NCBI RefSeq assembly: GCF_010500925.1
Contig: NZ_QVMG01000008.1
Location: forward strand, 1 to 64,000
DNA length: 64,000 nucleotides
DNA from: Parabacteroides sp. 52
GTDB taxonomy: Bacteria > Bacteroidota > Bacteroidia > Bacteroidales > Tannerellaceae
Direction of reading: 5' to 3'
The position numbers were made by a program, and so were the translations under genes. Below, one piece after another: positions 34,421-43,837 of this stretch. The stretch's first letter is position 1. Each line of letters starts with the position of its first letter. Below the pieces are notes generated by a model. The model was not told the DNA's origin and made no database searches. It saw only the letters and a list, made by a program, of their open reading frames with translations.

Positions 34421-35533
34421 TTACTGATTTTGAATAAGAACACGTGAAGAGACTAATCCTTCGTGGTTGATACGGTATATCGTATCTTTTTCTTGCAGGG
34501 TGATTTCATACATGGTTTCTGTGGTTTCTATATGCAGCTTTTGCCTCATTTCGGCAGGCAGTATCTCTTCGGGTTTCAGGTCTGCCAGGTTAGAGGCATA
34601 ATGTGCAAAGGCCTGCATATACTCTCGTTGCCTGTAATATAAGTTGCGCAACATCCATTTGATTTCTTCTTCGCGACGGGGGACAAAAGCGACTTGGGTG
34701 TTTCCGGCTGTTTGCTCGCTGAATTGTACATATCCCCAGTATTCCGGCATATGGATATTGATGGCTCCGGTGGGTGCCCATACCCAATTATGTTCACGGA
34801 TTTTATCTTCTCCGGGCATGGGTACTTTTACATATTTTCCGTCTTGTATTTCGGTGGTCCATTGAACACGGGAGAAGTTTACGCGCATTTGTTCACCTTC
34901 GGCAGGGGCTTTGCCTGTGCGTTTCACTTGGTAGATATCGCTCCAGGGGAGAAAGATTTCGATACTCCAGGCCGTATCTTCATCTGTCGGATTATTCAGA
35001 GTGCCATCGATATGAATGGCGGATTGTATTCCCCGGAACTCCCAGTTGTTTAATACCACCGGATTGTCGCGATAGGGTTTACTCAGGAAGAGGTCCCATT
35101 CGGTACCCAGAGCATTGATTTCGTATTCCAGGTAATTATGCGTGTCGTTGGTTGGGTTGAGGAATAATTCGAAGTCGTTATCCTGGTAGATCACCGCATC
35201 GTGTTCGGTGATCGTGGCCCATATATGAGGTTCTTCCATCTGAACAGCGAAGTACATGCCTTTTTCATTATGTACCATCTTTACCCGGGTCTGATGATAG
35301 GGTTGAGGTTGGCTGTCTCCTTCGATATCGACAAAGTCGGCAGACCAGGGCACCGCCTCCCATTCTTCCGGGGAGAGTATACCGTCTATCGTAATGGCTG
35401 AAGGTGCCTTATAGCAGACATAGGTTGGGGGATTGAAAGGGTATCTTGAGGCATACCATACTTCTTTATTGCGTTTTTCCGTACAAGACAGGAGGAGGAT
35501 ACAAGGGATAAGTATCCAATAGATTCTTTTCAT
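34421..35533 (-). CDS. Carbohydrate-binding family 9-like lipoprotein
   Basis: This 370-aa protein (ATG 35533, MKRIYWILIPCILLLSC) carries a lipoprotein signal with Cys17 and a CBM9-like domain (about 40-220, IDGILSPEEWEAVPWSADFVDIEGD, YQDNDFELFLNPTNDTHNYLEYEINALGTEWDLFL). The C-terminal part is helical with REYMQAFAHYASNLADL. CBM9-like lipoproteins bind glycans or reducing ends at the surface. Its ATG overlaps the serine hydrolase stop (ATGA), so the two are translationally coupled; the pairing suggests envelope or glycan processing. Confidence 0.87.
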   Translation of the reverse strand: MKRIYWILIPCILLLSCTEKRNKEVWYASRYPFNPPTYVCYKAPSAITIDGILSPEEWEAVPWSADFVDIEGDSQPQPYHQTRVKMVHNEKGMYFAVQMEEPHIWATITEHDAVIYQDNDFELFLNPTNDTHNYLEYEINALGTEWDLFLSKPYRDNPVVLNNWEFRGIQSAIHIDGTLNNPTDEDTAWSIEIFLPWSDIYQVKRTGKAPAEGEQMRVNFSRVQWTTEIQDGKYVKVPMPGEDKIREHNWVWAPTGAINIHMPEYWGYVQFSEQTAGNTQVAFVPRREEEIKWMLRNLYYRQREYMQAFAHYASNLADLKPEEILPAEMRQKLHIETTETMYEITLQEKDTIYRINHEGLVSSRVLIQNQ

Positions 35534-36702
35534 ATCGACTGATCGTTTGTTTGTGAAAGTATACTTATTGCGGCCGACAACCATATATTGATGTCGTCGG
35601 GATAATGTTGCGAAGTGCGTGTCTCACTGCGTTTTCGTCCTAAACGAACCACTACTGCATCCCATTCGGGCAAGACAAATACGTATTGTCCGAGGATGCC
35701 CCGCATATAGGGGATAGACATTCCCTGGTATTCCAATCGCCAGAACTGAAAGCCGTAATACGTATTCGGCTCATTGTATTCTTTCCAACAGAGGGAGGTG
35801 TCCGGTGTAATAGCCTCCTGTAGATAAGCGGCCGAAATTAATTGGCGGTCTTCCCAGCGGCCTTTGTTTAAAAGCAGTTGCCCGAATCGGGCAAAGTCAC
35901 GGGCATTACTGTTGAAACAGCAATAGGCTTTTTCTATACCGTCTTTTTTGTCCAGGCTCCATAAAGCATTCTCTTCGGCTTGCATGGGCGTCCATAGTTT
36001 GCGTGAGACATACGAACTGATGGATTCTCCCGTCGCTTTTTGGACGATAAAGGTCAGTAATTGGGTGACTCCGCTTTGGTAGATAAAGTGTATCCCCGGC
36101 TCCTCATTTTCTTTCATATGGAAAGTTACTTTATGCAGGTCGTTTCCGTAATAAAGCTGTGTCGTAGGGGAGAAAGGAGTTGTGTAGGCTTCCTGGAAAT
36201 GAACGCCGGCACTCATTGTCAGAAGGTGACGCAAGGTGAGTGTTTTTCCGTTATATCCCGGAAATTCCGGAAAGAAGTCGCTGACGGGCTGATCGATATG
36301 TCGAATGAAACCGTCATCGATAGCACATCCGATGGCCAGTGAGACAATGCTTTTTGCCATGGAGAAAGAATTACTGTGCGACCGGGGGGAATAATCTTCC
36401 CAATATTCTTCGAAGAGAAGTTTACCTTCCCGGATAATAACAAAAGCAACTGTTTCGTATTTCCTGAAAGGTTCTTCATAGGCGGCAGGCAGAGACAGGA
36501 GGTTATACATTTCTGCTTTCTGCCAGGGATGGGGATCACCGGCGGTCACTATCCGGTTTTCAAAAATAGGATATTGATCGATTTTAGGGTGCAGGTGGAC
36601 GATGGCACGGCGCAAATAATAGTTGGCCGGCAGGAAAAGAAAACCTGCCAGGCCACATACAAATAGAATGAGTGTGAGACAAACCTTTTTAGCTGTCGTC
36701 AT
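35530..36702 (-). CDS. Serine hydrolase, beta-lactamase class C family
   Basis: This 390-aa protein (ATG 36702, MTTAKKVC) has an N-terminal membrane or signal segment. The active-site SMAK motif (Ser114, Lys117) is followed by YQSGVTQLLTFIV in place of the YxN element, as in the 6-aminohexanoate-dimer-hydrolase/EstB branch. Function may be an esterase, amidase or peptidase in the periplasm rather than a beta-lactamase. The start overlaps the gamma-carbonic anhydrase stop by ATGA, and the 3' end overlaps the CBM9 gene the same way. Confidence 0.9.
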   Translation of the reverse strand: MTTAKKVCLTLILFVCGLAGFLFLPANYYLRRAIVHLHPKIDQYPIFENRIVTAGDPHPWQKAEMYNLLSLPAAYEEPFRKYETVAFVIIREGKLLFEEYWEDYSPRSHSNSFSMAKSIVSLAIGCAIDDGFIRHIDQPVSDFFPEFPGYNGKTLTLRHLLTMSAGVHFQEAYTTPFSPTTQLYYGNDLHKVTFHMKENEEPGIHFIYQSGVTQLLTFIVQKATGESISSYVSRKLWTPMQAEENALWSLDKKDGIEKAYCCFNSNARDFARFGQLLLNKGRWEDRQLISAAYLQEAITPDTSLCWKEYNEPNTYYGFQFWRLEYQGMSIPYMRGILGQYVFVLPEWDAVVVRLGRKRSETRTSQHYPDDINIWLSAAISILSQTNDQSI

Positions 36703-37214
36703 TCTTTGTACCATGAGGCGTACATATGATAGTTTGTTGCGATCTTCTGGTTGATTTCTTTGGCTTGTTCCGGATCCACCTTCTTTACGAATTTGGCCGG
36801 AGCACCGGCATAGATACTGCCCGGTTCCACAATTGTTTTACTTAATACGACAGAGCCGGCCGCAATAATAGCACCTTCTCCTATGACCGCATGATCCAGA
36901 ATAACCGAACCCATGCCGATCAGTGCTCCGTTGCATATTTTAGCTCCGTGTATGGTCACGTTGTGTCCGACAGAGACGTTGTCTTCTATTTCAATAATTG
37001 ATTTTTCATAGAGGGTGTGTAATACGGAGCCATCCTGGATGTTTACGCCTTTTCCGATACGAATCGAGTTTACATCTCCCCGCAATACGGTTCCAAACCA
37101 TATACTACATCCTTCTCCAATCTCCACATCTCCTATAATCACTGCGTTGTCTGCCAGGAAAGTATCTTCTCCTATTTGAGGTGTAAAACCTCGGACTGAT
37201 TTTATTAGGGCCAT
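36699..37214 (-). CDS. Gamma-carbonic anhydrase family protein (left-handed beta-helix)
   Basis: This 171-aa hexapeptide-repeat protein has VIIGDVEIGEGCSIWFGTVLRGDVNSIRIG, VSVGHNVTIHGAKI and GMGSVILDHAVIGEGAIIAAGSVV, giving the left-handed beta-helix trimer fold. Histidines of VGHNVTIHGA correspond to the family metal ligands. It may hydrate CO2 or act as an acyltransferase-like protein; YrdA-type homologues are poorly characterised. It is first in a run of three coupled genes. The short leader contains AATTGTTAATTGATAATT words (37216-37240). Confidence 0.9.
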   Translation of the reverse strand: MALIKSVRGFTPQIGEDTFLADNAVIIGDVEIGEGCSIWFGTVLRGDVNSIRIGKGVNIQDGSVLHTLYEKSIIEIEDNVSVGHNVTIHGAKICNGALIGMGSVILDHAVIGEGAIIAAGSVVLSKTIVEPGSIYAGAPAKFVKKVDPEQAKEINQKIATNYHMYASWYKE

Positions 37215-37255
37215 TTTATTAATTGTTAATTGATAATTCGAGATTTAGGAAGTGT

Positions 37256-39049
37256 CTAGACCTCGCGCGTTTTCTCTTTGAGCCACGCCTTTTCCTCTTC
37301 GTTGAGGTGTGGACTGAGTAGTTCGTATACCTTTTGGTGGTATTTGTTCAACCAGGCGTGTTCGCGGGCAGAAAGCATGGATACAAGAACGAGGCGTGTA
37401 TCAATATAACATAAAGTAAGTGTGTCGAAACAGAGGAATTTCCCCCATTCGGTTTCACTGTCGTTCTGGGTTAAGATCATGTTTTCTATGCGAATGCCGT
37501 ATTCTCCCGTCCGGTACATAGCCGGTTCGTTGCTCATGATCATGCCCGGTTTGAGGCTCACCGGGTTCTCGTCCATGCGGATACTTTGTGGTCCTTCATG
37601 CACGTTGAGGCAGTGTCCGATGCCATGGCTGGTGCCGTGTAGGTATTGTATGCCTGCGTCCCAGAGAGCTTTGCGGGCTAGTATATCAATCTGACACCCC
37701 CGGGTGCCTTCGGGGAATTTGCATTTGGCTATGCTAATCATTCCTTTCAGGGTACGGGTGAAGTCTTTTTTCATTTGTTCGGTAGGTTCGCCCAGGGCAA
37801 TGGTGCGGGTGATGTCGGTGGTACCGTCCATGTATTGAGCACCGGAGTCCATCAATAACAACCCTTCGGGTTTAAATGTAATATTGGATTCCGGAGTAGG
37901 GGAGTAATGGACAATGGCGCCATGTCCGGCATATCCGCAGATGGTTGAAAAGCTGTCCATCAGGTACATGGCCTGTTCGGCCCGGAGCGAGGTCAGTTTT
38001 TCGGAAGCACTTAACTCGGTGACTGTCTCTCCGGTAGTCATTTGTTTTTCCAACCATATGTAGAACTTGGTCAAAGCGATACCGTCTTTGAGTAGGGCAT
38101 TGCGAAAACCTTTGATCTCGGTTTCGTTTTTGATGCTCTTGAGGTGGTTGGTAGGCGTAAGCCCTTCTATGATCTTGCAGCCTTTGGGTATGGCGTTGAA
38201 CAAAGATAGATTTGTTTTCTTTGCATCAATATATACCGTTTTATCATTCGACAGGCGTGACAGGTAGGTTTGTATCCTGGCATAATCGGCCAGTGTGACC
38301 CCTTCTTTTTTCAGTTTCTCAGCCACTTCGGCGGTCATCTTTTTCGGATCGATAAAGAGAATGCTTTCTTCTTCGGATACGAATCCGTAACTGATAGCCA
38401 CCGGGTTATACGCTACGTCTGTTCCCCGGATGTTGAAAGTCCAGGCAATTTCATCCAAAGCTCCCAGGAGCAGGCAGTCGGCTCCTTCTTTATGCAAGAG
38501 GTCATTGATCTCATTTAACTTTTCAGAGACGCGTTTACCGCTCAGTTCTTCCGGCATTTCGAATAAAGAGTTACCGGGGATTGCCGGGCGGTCTTTCCAG
38601 ATAAGGTCGACCAGGTCGTAAGCCGTTTCGAGTACAATCCCTTTTCTGCCTAATAATTTTTCCAAATGTTCTCCCTCTGCAGCGCTATAGGTGAATCCAT
38701 CCAGTCCGACAGTCTTTCCCGGTGATAACTCGTTAAGGAGAAAGTCTGTGATGGAGGGAGTCTCCGGCAGAGAAGCTTTGTACAATTCGATGCCCGACCC
38801 TTGCAGTTGCATGTCGGCTTGCAAGAAATAACGGGAGTCTGTCCAGAGCCCGGCCTTGTCAGCTGTCACTACAAGGGTGCCGGCTGATCCGTCAAAACCG
38901 GAAAGCCATTCACGTGATTTCCACCGGTCGGCAGGATATTCACTTAGATGTGGATCGGAACTGGGAATGATGTAAGCATCTATTTGTTTTCGGTCCATCG
39001 CCTCGCGAAGGGCATGTATACGTGCAGGTATTCTTGTTGTCATGGTCAT
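37256..39049 (-). CDS. Aminopeptidase P family (Xaa-Pro) metallopeptidase
   Basis: This 597-aa cytoplasmic enzyme has two creatinase-like N-terminal domains (IDAYIIPSSDPHLSEY, FDGSAGTLVVTADKAGLWTDSRYFLQAD) and a pita-bread M24 catalytic domain. Metal ligands are seen in MDSGAQYMDGTTDITRT (two Asp), HGTSHGIGH (His), SNEPAMY and GIRIENM (Glu). It removes N-terminal residues before proline. It is the long, eukaryotic-like three-domain form. Monocistronic; a possible -7 (TACTTTTG, 39084-39077) lies upstream. Confidence 0.95.
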   Translation of the reverse strand: MTMTTRIPARIHALREAMDRKQIDAYIIPSSDPHLSEYPADRWKSREWLSGFDGSAGTLVVTADKAGLWTDSRYFLQADMQLQGSGIELYKASLPETPSITDFLLNELSPGKTVGLDGFTYSAAEGEHLEKLLGRKGIVLETAYDLVDLIWKDRPAIPGNSLFEMPEELSGKRVSEKLNEINDLLHKEGADCLLLGALDEIAWTFNIRGTDVAYNPVAISYGFVSEEESILFIDPKKMTAEVAEKLKKEGVTLADYARIQTYLSRLSNDKTVYIDAKKTNLSLFNAIPKGCKIIEGLTPTNHLKSIKNETEIKGFRNALLKDGIALTKFYIWLEKQMTTGETVTELSASEKLTSLRAEQAMYLMDSFSTICGYAGHGAIVHYSPTPESNITFKPEGLLLMDSGAQYMDGTTDITRTIALGEPTEQMKKDFTRTLKGMISIAKCKFPEGTRGCQIDILARKALWDAGIQYLHGTSHGIGHCLNVHEGPQSIRMDENPVSLKPGMIMSNEPAMYRTGEYGIRIENMILTQNDSETEWGKFLCFDTLTLCYIDTRLVLVSMLSAREHAWLNKYHQKVYELLSPHLNEEEKAWLKEKTREV

Positions 39050-39107
39050 CTGTCTATTTGCAGTTATTCATTTGTACAAAAGTAATAAAAACCGGACAAA
39101 CAAAAAA

Positions 39108-39147
39108 CACAGAAAACACGGCAGGATTCTGCCGGTGTATTTCTGTG
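39108..39147. terminator. terminator of ilvE
   Basis: CACAGAAAACACGGCAGGA and TCTGCCGGTGTATTTCTGTG form a long, slightly bulged stem. On the minus strand it is followed by TTTTTTGTTTG, fitting termination of ilvE, which ends at 39184. Confidence 0.75.
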
Positions 39148-39183
39148 TCTGTTTGTATCTGTCTGTTATGACTTTCGTATCTC

Positions 39184-40203
39184 TTATTCGATAATGCTTA
39201 CCCAGCCATAAGGATCCGGTTCGTCACCGCATTGGATGCCTTTTAATTTATTGTATAGTTTCTCGCATACCGGTCCGGGTTTATTGTCTTTTGTGAAAAC
39301 ATAGGACTTGTTTTCATCCAGGTCGTCCACTTGGGAGAGGGGAGTGATCACAGCGGCTGTTCCGCATTCGGCAGCTTCTTCGAAAGTCGCTAATTCTTCC
39401 AACATTATAGGGCGGCGTTCTATGGTCATACCCATGTCTTCTGCTAATTGCATCAAGCTCTTATTGGTGATGGAAGGCAGGATAGAGTTCGATTGGGGAG
39501 TGATATAACTATTGCCTTTGATCGCAAAGAAGTTTGCCGGGCCGCATTCGTCCAGGTATTTCTTTTCTTTCGGATCCAGGTAAAGCACAGCGGCGTATCC
39601 TTTTTCTTTCGCCAGTTCGCCGGCAGCCAGACTGGCAGCGTAGTTACCTCCTACTTTGATAGTCCCTGTTCCGTAAGGGGCAGCCCGGTCGTATGCTCTC
39701 ATCATACAAACCTTAGAGGGTTGGAATCCTGTTTTGAAATAAGGTCCGACAGGAGTAACAAATACAAGGAACATATATTCGTTCGCCGGTTTGACACCTA
39801 CCTGTGCACCTAAGCCGATCAATAAGGGACGGATATACAAAGAAGCACCGCTGCCATGCGGAGGAACAAAACGTTCATTCAGTTTGATCACTTTACGTAC
39901 AGCTTTTTCAAATATATCTACGGGTAATTCGGCCATTTTGATTCCCCGGCTGGACGCCTGCATACGTTTGGCATTTTCATCCATTCGGAAAACGCGAGTC
40001 TTACCGTCTTTCCCTTTGAATGCTTTCAGTCCTTCGAAAGCTTCCTGTCCGTAATGCAGACAGGTGGCTGCCATATGGATATTGATAATCTCGGAAGAAG
40101 AAACTTCCAACTCGCCCCATTTACCATCCCGATAGTAACATCTTACATTATAATCTGTCTTCATATAACCGAATGACAGATCCGACCAGTTTATATTTTC
40201 CAT
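39184..40203 (-). CDS. ilvE: Branched-chain amino acid aminotransferase
   Basis: This 339-aa class IV PLP enzyme interconverts leucine, isoleucine and valine with their 2-oxo acids. The PLP lysine lies in GTGTIKVGGNYAASL; DECGPANFFAI and LEELATFEEAAECGTAAVITPL are family segments. Size and sequence fit the eukaryote-like BCAT (BCAT-2 type) group. It is cytoplasmic and monocistronic, divergent from metF, with a -7-like TACATTTG at 40248-40241. Confidence 0.95.
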   Translation of the reverse strand: MENINWSDLSFGYMKTDYNVRCYYRDGKWGELEVSSSEIINIHMAATCLHYGQEAFEGLKAFKGKDGKTRVFRMDENAKRMQASSRGIKMAELPVDIFEKAVRKVIKLNERFVPPHGSGASLYIRPLLIGLGAQVGVKPANEYMFLVFVTPVGPYFKTGFQPSKVCMMRAYDRAAPYGTGTIKVGGNYAASLAAGELAKEKGYAAVLYLDPKEKKYLDECGPANFFAIKGNSYITPQSNSILPSITNKSLMQLAEDMGMTIERRPIMLEELATFEEAAECGTAAVITPLSQVDDLDENKSYVFTKDNKPGPVCEKLYNKLKGIQCGDEPDPYGWVSIIE

Positions 40204-40349
40204 GATCTGTTAATATTTATTTGTCTATAAGTTTGAATTGCAAATGTAGTTTTTTTCGGCAGATATGTATTATTTTTGCGACAAAATATAAGTCATAATA
40301 CGGTCTTTGCAGAAGGAACGTTTTATAAACCGGTATAATTTGTAATAAA

Positions 40350-41300
40350 ATGAAAGTAATAGACCTGATAAAAGGTAACCATAAAACTGCTTTTTCCTTT
40401 GAGATATTACCTCCTCTGAAGGGGAATAATATTCAGCGGGTATATGATGTGATAGACAGATTGAAGGAGTTTAATCCTCAATACATCAACATCACCTCCC
40501 ATCACAGTGAACCTGTTTATAAGACGTTGCCAGACGGTACGTTTCAGCGGGTAAATGTCCGTAAGCGTCCCGGTTCGGTAGCTATTGCTTCGGCTATCCA
40601 GAATAAATATGGAATCCCGGCTGTGCCGCATATCATCTGCAAAGGATTTACGAAAGAGGAAACGGAGTATGCGTTGATCGACCTCAATTTCCTGGGAGTA
40701 TATGATTTGTTGTTGTTGCGTGGAGATGTAAAGACGTTGGATGCCTCTTTGGACAAAAAACTATATCATGACTATGCGACGGATCTTCAGCAGCAGGTGA
40801 ATGATTTCAATAAAGGTATTGCGGTAGACGGTTCATCGTTTGACGCCAACGAGACTCCTTTTTCTTATGGCATGGCTTGCTATCCGGAGAAGCATGAAGA
40901 GGCACCGAATATGGAATCGGATATTTATTACCTGAAAGAAAAGGTAAAAAACGGAGCCGATTACCTGGTCACACAAATGTTTTTCGATAATGAGAAGTAC
41001 TTCTCCTTTGTGGAGCGTTGCCGTGCCGAAGGCATTCAGGTGCCGATTATTCCGGGGATCAAACCGGTAGTCTTTAAAGAACAACTCACCGTTCTTCCCC
41101 GTGTCTTTCGCTCAGAGATACCCGAACCGTTCGCGGCTGAATTACGAAAGTGTAAAAACAACGAAGAAGTAAAAGCCGTAGGCGTAGAGTGGTGCACCCA
41201 GCAATGCAAAGAGTTGATTGCCAGGGGCGTCCCCAGTCTGCACTTTTATACCTTTATGGCTTCGGACAGTGTTTGTAAAGTGGCCGGTGAGATTTATTAA
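40350..41300 (+). CDS. metF: 5,10-methylenetetrahydrofolate reductase
   Basis: This 316-aa flavoenzyme reduces methylene-THF to methyl-THF for methionine synthesis. TIM-barrel landmarks are FSFEILPPLKG, YINITSHHSEP, VPHIICKGFTKEETEYAL, LLLLRGDV, GADYLVTQMFFDNEKYFSFV and VPIIPGIKPV. The leader contains TATTTTTG (40271-40278) as possible -7. It is slightly longer than E. coli MetF. The 3' end overlaps the convergent DJ-1 gene by 4 bp. Confidence 0.95.
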   Translation: MKVIDLIKGNHKTAFSFEILPPLKGNNIQRVYDVIDRLKEFNPQYINITSHHSEPVYKTLPDGTFQRVNVRKRPGSVAIASAIQNKYGIPAVPHIICKGFTKEETEYALIDLNFLGVYDLLLLRGDVKTLDASLDKKLYHDYATDLQQQVNDFNKGIAVDGSSFDANETPFSYGMACYPEKHEEAPNMESDIYYLKEKVKNGADYLVTQMFFDNEKYFSFVERCRAEGIQVPIIPGIKPVVFKEQLTVLPRVFRSEIPEPFAAELRKCKNNEEVKAVGVEWCTQQCKELIARGVPSLHFYTFMASDSVCKVAGEIY

Positions 41301-41842
41301 ACCAATAAACCGGCAGCCACTTCTTCTGCTACCGCTTCTCCCTTGAGGGAGGAGACAAGCGCCAATCCAAAGTGAAAAACGAGGCCGGGTCCTTTTCCCG
41401 TAATCACATTACCATCCACTTCCGCCGCTTCTCCTGTGACGGTAGCACCGGTTAATTGCGGTTCGAAGCTGGGGTAACAGGTGGCTCTTTTCCCTTTGAG
41501 TATACCCAATCCGCCTAAAACCAAAGGAGCGGCGCAGATAGCAGCCACTATTTTTCCTGCGTTGAATTGTTTCAATAGTTGTTCTTTCAGCGGGTCGAAA
41601 GCATTCAGGTTGTTACTGCCAGGCATACCTCCCGGTAAAACAAGAGCATCTGCCATTGTGAAATCCGCTTTTTCATACAAGGTGTCCGCTATAACGGGCA
41701 AGCCGTGCGCCCCGGTAACTTGTATATCTCCGGTGATAGAAACGACTGTTGTATCGATACCTGCCCGACGCAATACGTCGATGGTTCCTACAGCTTCTGT
41801 TTCTTCGAAGCCGGTTGCTAAGAATACAAATGCTTTTTTCAT
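41297..41842 (-). CDS. DJ-1/PfpI family protein
   Basis: This 181-aa protein of the DJ-1/YajL group has the nucleophile-elbow cysteine in AAICAAPLVLG and an N-terminal acidic residue in FLATGFEETEAVGTIDVLRR. Members act as chaperones, deglycases or redox sensors; the role here is not decidable. It ends convergently onto metF (4-bp overlap) and starts 8 nt after the tonB stop codon, in the same direction. Confidence 0.93.
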   Translation of the reverse strand: MKKAFVFLATGFEETEAVGTIDVLRRAGIDTTVVSITGDIQVTGAHGLPVIADTLYEKADFTMADALVLPGGMPGSNNLNAFDPLKEQLLKQFNAGKIVAAICAAPLVLGGLGILKGKRATCYPSFEPQLTGATVTGEAAEVDGNVITGKGPGLVFHFGLALVSSLKGEAVAEEVAAGLLV

Positions 41843-41850
41843 AAGACGGT

Positions 41851-42693
41851 TTATTTCAGTTTATATAAATAAGTAATTGTCCCACTCTGGTTGTTGGTCC
41901 CGTTGATGCTGTTGAACTTGGCACGGCGTGCGGCATCCAATGCACTTTTGCGCATGGAGGCATTGTCGATATTGGTACCTCTGCCAATTTCCGTAAATAT
42001 AACATTCCCCTTGGGGTCAACGGTTATATTGATCACGATTTTACCTTCTTCCTGGATGGTATAAGACGGACGGGGCAAACCTCCTGCACCGATGGAACGA
42101 CCGTTCAGGTTGAAAGAGCCGTATCCACCCACTCCTTCATTGGCACCTTTATCGGAATTACCAAAAGGACTGCCCTGGTTGCCTGCTCCTTCCGTGGCAT
42201 CTCCCTGGCTGGTGCCTTCTGCCTGTCCGATACCAAAGGCACCGGCTACGCGGTTGCTGATGGCTTCTTCTCGTTTGCGTTGTTCTTCGGCCAGGCGTTT
42301 GCGTTCGGTTTCCTCTTTACGGATTCGTTCTTTTTCAGCCTCCTCCTTGCGTTTCTTCTCCTCTTCCCGTTTGCGTTCCTCTTCTTTCTTTTTGGCATCT
42401 GTCAGCGAAACGGTTTCTTCCTCCTCTTGGGTGATCAACTCTTCTTTGGGTGTTTTAGCCACCGGAGTCGGAGTAGGCGGAGGGGTTATGTTTTCTTTCG
42501 GAAGCTCTTGCCCTGTATATCTCGGTTCAAAGGTGCCGGCAGCAGCGTTCAGGTTACCGAAGTTCACAAGTATACCCTCTTCCTCTTCGGGCACCACGGT
42601 TCTTAACACCGTAAACCAAAGGATCAGAAAGATTATCAAGTGGAATATGACTGTTCCCAATAGGCTGTATATGTCATCTTTTGTCTGTTTCAT
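41851..42693 (-). CDS. tonB: TonB energy transducer protein
   Basis: This 280-aa protein (ATG 42693, MKQTKDDIYSLLGTVIFHLIIF) has one N-terminal membrane helix, a proline-rich stretch (ITPPPTPTPVAKTP), a long Lys/Glu/Arg-rich helix (KKKEEERKREEEKKRKEEAE...), a glycine-rich spacer, and a C-terminal TonB/TolA-like domain (IVINITVDPKGNVIFTEIGRGTNIDNASMRKSALDAARRAKF). It transmits ExbB-ExbD energy to outer membrane receptors. The coil-rich middle is reminiscent of TolA. It follows exbD closely. Confidence 0.9.
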   Translation of the reverse strand: MKQTKDDIYSLLGTVIFHLIIFLILWFTVLRTVVPEEEEGILVNFGNLNAAAGTFEPRYTGQELPKENITPPPTPTPVAKTPKEELITQEEEETVSLTDAKKKEEERKREEEKKRKEEAEKERIRKEETERKRLAEEQRKREEAISNRVAGAFGIGQAEGTSQGDATEGAGNQGSPFGNSDKGANEGVGGYGSFNLNGRSIGAGGLPRPSYTIQEEGKIVINITVDPKGNVIFTEIGRGTNIDNASMRKSALDAARRAKFNSINGTNNQSGTITYLYKLK

Positions 42694-42697
42694 ATTC

Positions 42698-43108
42698 TCA
42701 TCTTTGCGGACGGGTAGCAAGCACCATTTTGAATTTGTTCTCGTTCGCTATATTCAGAATCTTGACAATTTCTTTATAAGGGACTGTCTCGTCGGCATAT
42801 AATGCCACGAACATTTCCGGTTCTTTTGCATAACTATCCTGTAAGAAAGGAGTTATCTCTTCGAAAGAAACCTGTTTTTCTCTTTGAGAACCAAAGGCTA
42901 CATAATAGTTCATCTGCGCATCGATTGTGACCCGGGTGAGCGGTTTGGCCGCTGTCTGTTTTTGTGATTGGGGCAGGGTGACTTTGATGGCATTGGGCAC
43001 TACGACAGTAGAGGTAATCATAAAGAAGATCAACAGCAGGAATATGACATCGGTCATGGATGCCATACTGAAGTTTGCATCTATTTTAGTTCTTCTTTTG
43101 AGTCCCAT
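42698..43108 (-). CDS. exbD: Biopolymer transport protein ExbD/TolR
   Basis: This 136-aa protein has one N-terminal membrane helix with the proton-path Asp (SMTDVIFLLLIFFMIT) and a periplasmic domain. It works with ExbB and TonB. Its ATG overlaps the exbB stop (TGATG), and tonB begins 4 nt after its stop codon, so the three genes form one tightly coupled operon. Confidence 0.94.
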   Translation of the reverse strand: MGLKRRTKIDANFSMASMTDVIFLLLIFFMITSTVVVPNAIKVTLPQSQKQTAAKPLTRVTIDAQMNYYVAFGSQREKQVSFEEITPFLQDSYAKEPEMFVALYADETVPYKEIVKILNIANENKFKMVLATRPQR

Positions 43109-43818
43109 CAGTTCGCCGGTTCATTTAATAAGTCCATAAATTCCATGGTACGGGCTTCCATTTTATTCACCACATTGTCTACCTGTGATACGAGGTAGTT
43201 ATAGGCGAACAAAGCGATAATACCTACCACCAAACCACCTACGGTTGTTACCAAAGCTTCGTATATACCTCCTGAAAGCAGAGCCACGTCTACGTTTGTT
43301 CCGGCATTGGCCATATCAAAGAAAGCGCGCACCATACCTGTTACCGTTCCGAGGAATCCTAACATAGGAGCACCGGCAGCCGTGGTTGCAATTACCGGAA
43401 AGCCTTTTTCCAGTTTGGCCACTTCCAGGTTCCCTACATTTTCGATAGCAACCAAGACATCGTTCATCGGACGTCCCAGGCGGGAAATACCTTTCTCTAT
43501 CATACGGGCCGAAGGGGTCTGTGTACTGCGGCATAAGTTAAGCGCCGATTCCACTTTCCCTTCGTGGATATAATCTTTTATGCGGTTCATGAACGATTCG
43601 TCTTCTTTGCCTGCCCGGCGGATAACGATCAGCCTTTGGATAAATATATAAATAGCTAATAAAGACAGGAGTAAGAGGACACCCATTATCCATCCGCCCT
43701 TCAGGGCAAGATCGATGATGTTGATCTCTGCCTGGGTAGGGACAGTGACTTCCGTAAATTCCGGCAGCTGCTCTGCCAATTGTGCCCCTGCGGCTTGTAG
43801 TAAAAGTGAGATGTTCAT
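43108..43818 (-). CDS. exbB: MotA/TolQ/ExbB proton channel family protein
   Basis: This 236-aa inner membrane protein has three membrane helices: GGWIMGVLLLLSLLAIYIFIQRLIVI, then IATTAAGAPMLGFLGTVTGMVRAF and LLSGGIYEALVTTVGGLVVGIIALFAYNYL, the last carrying the conserved Thr/Gly-rich pore signatures. It forms the proton-driven motor with ExbD. It is first in exbB-exbD-tonB and lies 19 nt after pdxJ, so pdxJ and this operon may be co-transcribed. Confidence 0.94.
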   Translation of the reverse strand: MNISLLLQAAGAQLAEQLPEFTEVTVPTQAEINIIDLALKGGWIMGVLLLLSLLAIYIFIQRLIVIRRAGKEDESFMNRIKDYIHEGKVESALNLCRSTQTPSARMIEKGISRLGRPMNDVLVAIENVGNLEVAKLEKGFPVIATTAAGAPMLGFLGTVTGMVRAFFDMANAGTNVDVALLSGGIYEALVTTVGGLVVGIIALFAYNYLVSQVDNVVNKMEARTMEFMDLLNEPAN

Positions 43819-43837
43819 TGTTTTTTTTATTATGTTT

